Positions 36,333 through 43,343 of a DNA stretch of 64,000 nt are shown in pieces. The notes beneath the pieces were generated by a model that was not told where the DNA came from, did no database searches, and saw only the letters and a program-made list of their open reading frames with translations. Position numbers and translations under genes: made by a program. Numbering within the stretch: the stretch's first letter is position 1; each line of letters opens with the position of its first letter. The DNA comes from Ruegeria atlantica (lineage in GTDB: Bacteria; Pseudomonadota; Alphaproteobacteria; Rhodobacterales; Rhodobacteraceae): positions 62,001 to 126,000 of the forward strand of contig NZ_WQBE01000008.1 of the NCBI RefSeq assembly GCF_013032005.1, read 5' to 3'.

Positions 36333-36955
36333 TGAGTTTCGAGGCCTGGACCATATTCGCGCTGTTTTGGGTAGTGTTCGTAACTACGCCTGGGCCGAAT
36401 GCGGTCAATTGTATTTCGAATGGGATGAGCCTGCCGTTTCCAAAGGCGATGCTTGGCGTTCTGGCAATCCTGACGCAGGCCAGCGCGTTTCTGATCCTGT
36501 CAGCGCTGGGTGTGACCGCGCTGATCGCGGCCTCTCCAACCGGGTTCTTCATCGCAAAGCTGGTGGGCGCGGGTTTCCTGATCTGGGTGGGTATTCGTGG
36601 CTGGATGAATGCTACGAAACCTGCGCCAGTTTCGGAACGGCCTGCACGTCATGTCTATCTGCACGCGCTGGCCGTGGCGACGATCAACCCCAAAAGCGTG
36701 GCTGGATATCTGGCGGCCTTTTCGCAATTCGTGCAGCCCGAGGTGCCGATCTGGCAGCAGATGGGGGTGATCATGCCCACCGCGCTGGTCATCACCACGC
36801 TCAGCTATACCGGGTTCACCTTGCTGGGTGCGCTGATGGGCAAGGCGGCACTGGGGGCGGTGTTCAACATCTGGGTGCGCCGGGTCATGGCGACCTGTTT
36901 CATCATCTATGGCGTGTTGCTGGGGGCCAGCTCCACGCCCGCAACAAGGGGGTAA
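36332..36955 (+). CDS. LysE/RhtB family exporter
   Basis: The 207-residue membrane protein has about six hydrophobic segments and the family start TTPGPNAVNCISNGMS. LysE-type proteins export amino acids and related compounds. It is coupled to the regulator gene by a TGATG overlap and followed at once by the GFA gene. Its exported compound may be an intermediate or analogue of the pathway encoded downstream; this is inference. Confidence 0.88.
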   Translation: MSFEAWTIFALFWVVFVTTPGPNAVNCISNGMSLPFPKAMLGVLAILTQASAFLILSALGVTALIAASPTGFFIAKLVGAGFLIWVGIRGWMNATKPAPVSERPARHVYLHALAVATINPKSVAGYLAAFSQFVQPEVPIWQQMGVIMPTALVITTLSYTGFTLLGALMGKAALGAVFNIWVRRVMATCFIIYGVLLGASSTPATRG

Positions 36956-36959
36956 TGAC

Positions 36960-37340
36960 ATGCAAGCCGGTTCCTGCCTGTGCGGCGCGGTCGCGTTCAC
37001 GATTGACGGAGAGTTGTCGCCGCCCTCGGCCTGCCATTGCGGTCAGTGCCGCAAGCAATCAGGGCATTATTGGTCTTCGACCTCGACCAATCAGGACAAC
37101 CTCAGCTTCGCTGCCAGCGATACGCTGAACTGGTTCCGTGCCTCGGACATTGCTCGGCGTGGCTTTTGCAACGCCTGCGGTTCGTTCCTGTTTTGGCAGC
37201 ACAATGACGAAGACACGATTTCGATTTCCATGGGCGCACTGGATGAGCCCACAGGACTGCACCTCGCCCGGCATATCTTTGTCGCTGACAAGGGCGATTA
37301 CTACGACATCACAGACGATCTGCCCCAACGGGCACAGTAA
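36960..37340 (+). CDS. GFA family protein (glutathione-dependent formaldehyde-activating fold)
   Basis: The 126-residue protein has the zinc-binding cysteines of the Mss4-like GFA fold: CLCGAV, CHCGQCRKQSG and CNACGS. The founding member binds formaldehyde with glutathione, though its catalytic role is disputed. Its place directly before a demethylating DMGDH-type gene, which would release formaldehyde or methylene-folate, makes a role in formaldehyde handling plausible. It starts five bases after the LysE stop. Confidence 0.85.
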   Translation: MQAGSCLCGAVAFTIDGELSPPSACHCGQCRKQSGHYWSSTSTNQDNLSFAASDTLNWFRASDIARRGFCNACGSFLFWQHNDEDTISISMGALDEPTGLHLARHIFVADKGDYYDITDDLPQRAQ

Positions 37341-37355
37341 CAAGGATCAAGACCA

Positions 37356-39806
37356 ATGAGCGATTTTCCGACAAAAGCCCGCGTGGTTGTTATCGGTGGC
37401 GGTGTGGTGGGAGCCTCCTCGCTGTACCATCTGGCCAAGAAAGGCTGGACCGACTGCGTTCTGCTGGAAAAGAACGAGCTGACCGCAGGCTCGACCTGGC
37501 ACGCGGCGGGTAACGTACCGACTTTCTCGACCTCATGGGCGATCATGAACATGCAGCGGTACTCGACCGAGCTGTATGCGCGGCTGGGTGAAGAAGTCGA
37601 CTATCCGATGAACTATCATCAGTCCGGCTCGATCCGTTTGGCGCACAGCAAAGAGCGGATGCAGGAGTTTGAGCGTGCCATGTCGATGGGCCTGTACCAG
37701 GGCATCCCGATGGAGATGTGGACCCCAGAAGAGGCCAAGGAACGCTATCCCTTCCTTGAAACGCATGATCTTGAGGGCGTGCTGTATGATCCGACCGATG
37801 GTGACATTGACCCGGCGCAGTTGACACAGGCGTTGGCCAAGGGTGCCCGCGACATGGGACAAAAGATCATCCGGTTCTGCCCGGCAACCGGCGTGACCCA
37901 GCATGATGACGGCACCTGGACCGTACACACTGACAAGGGCGATATCGCCTGTGATTATGTGGTCAACGCTGCTGGATATTACGCGCAACGCGTGGGTGAG
38001 TGGTTCAAGCCTTACGGTGGCCGCACTGTGCCCGCGATGGTCATGAGTCACCAGTACCTGCTGACCGACGAAATCCCCGAGGTTGAAGAATGGTCCAAGG
38101 AAAACGGCGGCAAGAAGCTGCCGCTGCTGCGCGACGTAGATATCTCGTACTACCTGCGGCAAGAGAAGCACGGTTTCAACCTTGGCCCGTATGAGCCCAA
38201 CTGCAAGGGCCACTGGATGAGCGAAGACGACCCGATGCCCGAAGATTTCTCGTTCCAGCTTTGGAATGACGATCTGGATCGGATTGAGGACATCGTCACC
38301 GACGCGATGGAGCGGGTGCCGCTGATGGCAACCTCGGGCGTTGGTCGCGTGATCAACGGCCCGATTCCTTACGCGCCGGACGGTCTGCCACTGATTGGCC
38401 CAATGCCGGGCGTCAAAAACGCGTTCGAGGCGCACACCTTTACCTTCGGCATCGCGCAAGGCGGTGGTGCAGGCAAAGTGCTGGCCGAATGGATTGTCGA
38501 TGGTCACACCGAATGGGATATGTGGGCCGTCGATCCGCGCCGCTATACCGATTACACCGATCAGGATTACTGCAACCAGAAAGGGCTTGAGGTCTATGGC
38601 AACGAATACGCCATGCACTATCCCCAACACGAATGGCCGGCCGCACGCGACAAGAAACTGTCGCCGGTCCACGCCAAGGTGAAGGAACTGGGCGGCGTCA
38701 TGGGAGTATATAACGGTTGGGAACGGGCCAACTGGTTCGCACAACCCGGCGATGACACCTCGCTTGAAGCCACCCATACCTGGGGCCGCTCGGGCCCGTG
38801 GGAGCAGCGCGTCAAAGAAGAATGCGAGGCTGTACGCGACCATTGCGGTGTGTTGGATCTGCCGGGCTTTTCGCGCTTTATGGTCAAAGGCGAGGGCGCG
38901 GCCGAGGCGTTGCGCGGGCTGGTCGCGGGTGGTCTGCCCAAGGTCGGCCGCATCAATCTGGTGTATATCTCGGACGATCGGGGCCGGATCCTGACTGAGA
39001 TGTCCTGCCTGCGTTTGGGCGAGGATGAGTTCGTCATGATAACGGCCGCGACGGCGCAATGGCATGACCGCGATATTCTGGTGAATGCGATGCCTGCTGG
39101 TGTTTCGGTCGAGGATGTCACCACCACACGCGATACACTGATCGTCACCGGACCGAAATCGCGGGATATCCTGTCGGGTTTGACGGATGCCGATCTGACC
39201 ACAGGTTGGCTGACCCACCAAGCGGCCACCGTCGCCGGGCAACCTGCCTATTTGATCCGAGTGTCTTTTGCCGGCGAGCTGGGCTGGGAAGTGCATGCCC
39301 TGAACGAGCATATGCCTGCGATCTATGACGCGATCATTAATGCCGGGGCCAAGCCGTTTGGTATGTATGCCTTGAATTCGCTGCGGATCGAAAAGGGATA
39401 TCGCGCCTGGAAAGGCGACCTGTCGACCGACTATTCGCTGCTGGAAGGTGGACTGGGGCGGTTCGTCAAGCTGGACAAGCCGCAGGACTTCCCCGGCAAG
39501 GCCGCGATCCAGAACGAAAAACAGCAGGGCGTGAAGAAATCCTTTGTCACCCTGACTGTGGACGCAGGCGATTGCGACGCACCCTACATGTCTTGCATTT
39601 GGCAGAATGGTGAGATCGTTGGCGAAACCACCTCGGGCGCATGGGGCTACCGTGTTGGCAAATCCATTGCGCTGGGCATGATCAAGGCCGAGCTTGCCAA
39701 CCCCGGCACCGAACTTGAGGTCGAAATTTACGGCCGGAAATGCCGCGCCGTGGTAGAAGAGGATCAACCGCTGTGGGATCCTCAGAACGAGCGGCTGCGC
39801 GCCTAA
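37356..39806 (+). CDS. DMGDH-like FAD dehydrogenase fused to GcvT domain (first copy)
   Basis: The 816-residue protein has an N-terminal FAD/DAO domain with GGGVVGASSLYHLAKKG and GSTWHAAG, whose His matches the covalently flavinylated residue of mammalian dimethylglycine dehydrogenase. Residues about 440-800 form a folate-binding GcvT domain with RIEKGYRAWKGDLSTDY. Such enzymes oxidatively demethylate N-methyl amino acids and pass the one-carbon unit to tetrahydrofolate. The exact substrate is unknown. It is followed by a cupin, an MDR enzyme and a homocysteine methyltransferase in close order. Confidence 0.88.
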   Translation: MSDFPTKARVVVIGGGVVGASSLYHLAKKGWTDCVLLEKNELTAGSTWHAAGNVPTFSTSWAIMNMQRYSTELYARLGEEVDYPMNYHQSGSIRLAHSKERMQEFERAMSMGLYQGIPMEMWTPEEAKERYPFLETHDLEGVLYDPTDGDIDPAQLTQALAKGARDMGQKIIRFCPATGVTQHDDGTWTVHTDKGDIACDYVVNAAGYYAQRVGEWFKPYGGRTVPAMVMSHQYLLTDEIPEVEEWSKENGGKKLPLLRDVDISYYLRQEKHGFNLGPYEPNCKGHWMSEDDPMPEDFSFQLWNDDLDRIEDIVTDAMERVPLMATSGVGRVINGPIPYAPDGLPLIGPMPGVKNAFEAHTFTFGIAQGGGAGKVLAEWIVDGHTEWDMWAVDPRRYTDYTDQDYCNQKGLEVYGNEYAMHYPQHEWPAARDKKLSPVHAKVKELGGVMGVYNGWERANWFAQPGDDTSLEATHTWGRSGPWEQRVKEECEAVRDHCGVLDLPGFSRFMVKGEGAAEALRGLVAGGLPKVGRINLVYISDDRGRILTEMSCLRLGEDEFVMITAATAQWHDRDILVNAMPAGVSVEDVTTTRDTLIVTGPKSRDILSGLTDADLTTGWLTHQAATVAGQPAYLIRVSFAGELGWEVHALNEHMPAIYDAIINAGAKPFGMYALNSLRIEKGYRAWKGDLSTDYSLLEGGLGRFVKLDKPQDFPGKAAIQNEKQQGVKKSFVTLTVDAGDCDAPYMSCIWQNGEIVGETTSGAWGYRVGKSIALGMIKAELANPGTELEVEIYGRKCRAVVEEDQPLWDPQNERLRA

Positions 39807-39823
39807 CCCCTGTCGGAGGAGCC

Positions 39824-40300
39824 ATGAGCAAGCGATATTCCAAATTGGGGCCCGGTGAGGGTCCCAACTATGACTGGGAAAACGACCATACGTTCGTAAA
39901 GGTTTCGGCCCGGGATACGAATGGCGCCTATACGCTCATGGAAGACAATCTGAAGGCCAGCTTTGCGCTTGGCCTTCATCGCCACGATACCCATGCCGAG
40001 TCCTTCTATTTCTTGGAAGGTGCAGTGGATTTCTATGTCGACGGTGACTGGCATCGATGCGGTCCGGGTACCACGATGCATGTCCCGCCAGGGGTTCCGC
40101 ATGCTTGTCGCGTGGCCGATGGGGCACCGGCGCGGATGCTGATGATTTTTCAGCCTTCGGGGTTTGACGGTTTCCTTGCAGAACTTTCGACTATGACCAA
40201 CGCCGATTTCGCTGATGAGGCTAAGATGGCAGCACTAAACGCCCGCTATGACATCATCCCGATGGGTCCCGTTCCGTCGCATCCAGACGATCAGGCATAA
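39824..40300 (+). CDS. Small cupin domain protein
   Basis: The 158-residue protein is a single cupin with the metal ligands in LHRHDTHAESFYFLEG and a later His in PPGVPHAC. Cupins of this size may be dioxygenases, isomerases or ligand-binding proteins. The GGAGGA before ATG 39824 is strong. It sits between the DMGDH-GcvT and MDR genes with 12-17-base gaps, so it is probably part of the same catabolic operon; its reaction is unknown. Confidence 0.83.
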   Translation: MSKRYSKLGPGEGPNYDWENDHTFVKVSARDTNGAYTLMEDNLKASFALGLHRHDTHAESFYFLEGAVDFYVDGDWHRCGPGTTMHVPPGVPHACRVADGAPARMLMIFQPSGFDGFLAELSTMTNADFADEAKMAALNARYDIIPMGPVPSHPDDQA

Positions 40301-40312
40301 AGGCAGTATCTG

Positions 40313-41365
40313 ATGACGACACCCACAGTCATGTCCGGCGTTTTTCTGACCCAACACGGCGGACCCGAGGCATTGGAATGGCGCGACGACCTTCCGGTAC
40401 CGCAACCGGGTCCGGGGCAGGCGCTGGTTCGGGTGTTGGCCGCCGGGGTGAACAACACGGATATCAATACGCGGGTCGGCTGGTATTCCTCGGATGTGAC
40501 AGGCGCGACGGATTCTGTTGATCAGGACGTCGATGCCGGAGGTTGGGGCGGTGCGCTGCAGTTTCCACGCATTCAGGGTGGTGATCTGTGTGGTGTCGTT
40601 GAACAAGTGGGTTCAGGGGTGGCGTTCCAACCGGGCCAACGCGTGACCTGCCCGATCAACCTGCCCCGCCCCAGACCCGGTCACCCGACCGGTTTCGTTG
40701 CGCTGGGCTCGGAGTTGGACGGCGCATTTGCGCAATACTGTCTGGTTGAGGCGGATGATCTGTATGACGTCAGCGCCTCGCCCCTGTCTGACGTGGAAAT
40801 CGCCGCCATCCCCTGCGCTTTTGGCACGGCCGAGAACCTGCTGGCCCGCGCAGGTGTGACCTCGGGGCAAAAGGTGCTGATCACCGGCGCGTCAGGTGGC
40901 GTCGGTCTGGCGGCCGTACAGCTGGCGGTGTTGCGGGGGGCAACCGTCTGGGGCGTGTCCAGCCCGTCCAAGGCCGAAGTGGTCAAATTGCAGGGCGCCG
41001 CGGATACGTTCGACCGTGATGCCGCACTGCCAGCCGATATGTTCGACGTGGTGATCGACGTTGTGGGCGGCCCGGCATGGCCCGGCCTGATCCTGGCGTT
41101 GAAACCGGGTGGACACTACGCGGTTTCCGGTGCCATCGCCGGCCCGATCGTAAAGGCCGACCTGCGAGATATCTATTTGCGCGACATCACCATTCACGGC
41201 TGTACGCATCAGGCGTTCGAGGTGTTCGGACGGCTGGTTGAGATGATCAATGGCGGGCGCATCATGCCCTTGATCGCAAAGACTTATCCGCTAAAGGACA
41301 TCGCAACCGCGCAGGCTGATTTTCAATCCAAGGCGTTTGCGGGCAAACTTGTGCTGATTCCCTGA
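40313..41365 (+). CDS. MDR-family zinc-free quinone-oxidoreductase-like enzyme
   Basis: The 350-residue protein belongs to the medium-chain dehydrogenase/reductase superfamily: QHGGPEALEWRDDLPVPQPG at the start and the cofactor motif GASGGVGLAAVQLA in the middle. Catalytic zinc ligands of classical alcohol dehydrogenases are not visible, which places it near quinone oxidoreductases and enoyl reductases using NADPH. It lies between the cupin and methyltransferase genes and is likely co-transcribed with them. Confidence 0.85.
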   Translation: MTTPTVMSGVFLTQHGGPEALEWRDDLPVPQPGPGQALVRVLAAGVNNTDINTRVGWYSSDVTGATDSVDQDVDAGGWGGALQFPRIQGGDLCGVVEQVGSGVAFQPGQRVTCPINLPRPRPGHPTGFVALGSELDGAFAQYCLVEADDLYDVSASPLSDVEIAAIPCAFGTAENLLARAGVTSGQKVLITGASGGVGLAAVQLAVLRGATVWGVSSPSKAEVVKLQGAADTFDRDAALPADMFDVVIDVVGGPAWPGLILALKPGGHYAVSGAIAGPIVKADLRDIYLRDITIHGCTHQAFEVFGRLVEMINGGRIMPLIAKTYPLKDIATAQADFQSKAFAGKLVLIP

Positions 41366-41377
41366 ATAGGATGAGAT

Positions 41378-42271
41378 ATGGCGGATATCACTCTTCTGGA
41401 TGGCTCAATCGGACAGGAACTGGTCAAGCGCAGCGGGGACCGGGCCACGCCTCTGTGGTCGACGCGGGTGATGATCGACTATCCCGAACTGGTGGGTGAC
41501 GTACATGACGACTACTTTCGTCGTGGTGCGACTGTCGCCACCACAAACACCTATGCCGTCCACCGCTCGCGTCTGGTGCGCGTGGGGATGGAGGATCAGG
41601 TCGCAAATCTGATCGACACTGCCCTGACCCAGGCAGAACGAGCATGTGCAGGAACCAGAGGGCGGATTGCCGGATCGCTAGGGCCGCTATTGGCTTCGTA
41701 CCGACCCGACCTGAACCCTGACCCGACAGATGCGGCGAATAAGTTTCGGGAGCTAGTGTCGCTGATGGCCACGCGCGTCGATCTTTTCCTGATTGAAACG
41801 GTGTGTTCGGTGCAGGAAGCCCAAGGTGCTTTGCGCGGGACAGAGGGCTGCGGCAAACCTGTCTGGCTGGGGCTGTCGGTGATGGATGAGGACGGAACCC
41901 GCCTACGCTCGGGCGAGCTGTTGAGGGATATCGAACCGGTTGTGGCACGCTTTGCGCCGGACGCCATCTTGATCAACTGTTCGCGTCCCGAGGCGATTCC
42001 CGCGGCGCTGCCGATCATTGCGCAGATGGGCCGCCCGTTCGGGGCCTATGCCAACGGGTTCACCGGAATATCAGAAGGATTTCTGAAAGACGCACCCACA
42101 GTCGATGCATTGGAACAACGTCAGGATCTTGGACCTGATGCCTATGCCGATCACGCCATGGCCTGGGTGGCGCAGGGGGCGACGATTGTGGGTGGCTGTT
42201 GCGAAGTTGGCCCGGATCACATCGAAACGCTGGCCGGCCGGCTGCGCGCAGCCGGCCACCGGATTGTCTGA
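41378..42271 (+). CDS. Homocysteine/betaine S-methyltransferase family protein
   Basis: The 297-residue barrel protein has the zinc ligands Cys201 (INCSRPE) and the Cys274-Cys275 pair (GGCCEVGP) of the homocysteine S-methyltransferase family, with LLDGSIGQEL at the start. Members transfer a methyl group from betaine, DMSP or S-methylmethionine to homocysteine. Next to DMGDH-type enzymes this suggests removal of the first methyl group of a fully methylated substrate. The length matches the family. The substrate is inference. Confidence 0.88.
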   Translation: MADITLLDGSIGQELVKRSGDRATPLWSTRVMIDYPELVGDVHDDYFRRGATVATTNTYAVHRSRLVRVGMEDQVANLIDTALTQAERACAGTRGRIAGSLGPLLASYRPDLNPDPTDAANKFRELVSLMATRVDLFLIETVCSVQEAQGALRGTEGCGKPVWLGLSVMDEDGTRLRSGELLRDIEPVVARFAPDAILINCSRPEAIPAALPIIAQMGRPFGAYANGFTGISEGFLKDAPTVDALEQRQDLGPDAYADHAMAWVAQGATIVGGCCEVGPDHIETLAGRLRAAGHRIV

Positions 42272-42281
42272 GGAAAAGGCG

Positions 42282-43253
42282 ATGCGGACACGTTTGGACA
42301 ATTTACCGCAGACACAGCAGCACTTCGATATCCTTGTGGCACCCGGCTATGTGTTGTTGGAACTGGCCTCGCTGGTCGAAGTTCTGCGACTGGCCAACCG
42401 CGTCTGTCCGACCCCTCCGTTCACCTATGCCTATCGGTCACTGAAAGGCGGCCCGATTTCCAGCAGCAGCGAGGCGATGGTTCAAACTGATCCTGTCCCG
42501 GCGCAGCCCAAGGCGGATTACCTGTTCGTGATCGGCAATTCTGACCCGGATCACCCCGACCTTTCGCTGGGGCGTGTCGTGTCGAGCTATACGTTCCGCG
42601 GGGCCAAGGTGTTCCTTCTGGCCGAGGCCGCCAGCCGCTATATCAACGAACACGGCACGGGCGACATGGCGACCCATTGGGAGAACGCCTCGTTCCTGCG
42701 TGAGCGCGGCGCCCGGTTCGAGGCCAAGCTGTCCATTGCCACCGAACAGGGCGCGGTGGTGACCTGTGCCGGGATGGAGGCGACAACAGATGTGGCGCTG
42801 GCGGTGATCGGTCGCCATATCTCGGGACCTGCCAAGATGACGGTGGCCGATATCATGCTGCATGAAAACATCCGCGATTTTTCATCAATGCAGCCGTTTT
42901 CCGGGGCGAAACTGACCGCGACGGGCGACGCCAGACTGGATCAGTGCATCAAGCTGATGCAGGCCAACATTGAAGACCCGATGCCAATCCATCAGATCGT
43001 CGAGTCGCTGCACCTGTCGAACCGGTCGCTAGAGCGGAAGTTCAAAACCTTTTTCGGTACCACGCCCAATGGATTCTATCGTGAAATGCGACTGGCCAAG
43101 GCAAATAACCTGCTGCTGAACACCACAATGAGCGTTCGTGAAATCGGGCTTGCCTGCGGCTTTCCCAACGGTTTTTCCTCGGTCTACAAAAGCTTCTTCG
43201 GGGTTACGCCCTTTGTTGTAAGGCGGGAAAAACGGGCCGCGATACAACGGTGA
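42282..43253 (+). CDS. GlxA-type AraC-family regulator (DJ-1/PfpI plus HTH)
   Basis: The 323-residue protein has an N-terminal DJ-1/PfpI-like sensing domain (residues about 14-185) and a C-terminal AraC double helix-turn-helix (about 220-315) with LHLSNRSLERKFKTFFGTTP and ACGFPNGFSSVYKSFFGVTP. Relatives such as GbdR activate glycine betaine and dimethylglycine catabolism. It starts ten bases after the methyltransferase stop. Direct repeats lie between it and the second DMGDH-like gene, a likely target. Confidence 0.88.
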   Translation: MRTRLDNLPQTQQHFDILVAPGYVLLELASLVEVLRLANRVCPTPPFTYAYRSLKGGPISSSSEAMVQTDPVPAQPKADYLFVIGNSDPDHPDLSLGRVVSSYTFRGAKVFLLAEAASRYINEHGTGDMATHWENASFLRERGARFEAKLSIATEQGAVVTCAGMEATTDVALAVIGRHISGPAKMTVADIMLHENIRDFSSMQPFSGAKLTATGDARLDQCIKLMQANIEDPMPIHQIVESLHLSNRSLERKFKTFFGTTPNGFYREMRLAKANNLLLNTTMSVREIGLACGFPNGFSSVYKSFFGVTPFVVRREKRAAIQR

Positions 43254-43274
43254 AAATCGCCAATACAGTGACGG

Positions 43275-43317
43275 TTTTGGCGCATTTATTGTCGATCTTC
43301 CGTGGCATTTTGGCGCA
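43275..43317 (+). promoter_or_regulatory. Direct repeats before the second dehydrogenase gene
   Basis: TTTTGGCGCA occurs twice, at 43275-43284 and 43308-43317, 33 bases apart or about three helical turns. Paired same-orientation sites on one DNA face are the usual target of AraC-family proteins, and such a regulator is encoded just upstream. Confidence 0.5.
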
Positions 43318-43343
43318 AACCTGACACATCGGAGATTCTCAGG

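Noticed and set aside
37533-39767. 744-codon open frame on the minus strand
   Set aside because: It mirrors the first DMGDH-GcvT gene, which has clear FAD and GcvT motifs, and the antisense product shows no recognisable domain.
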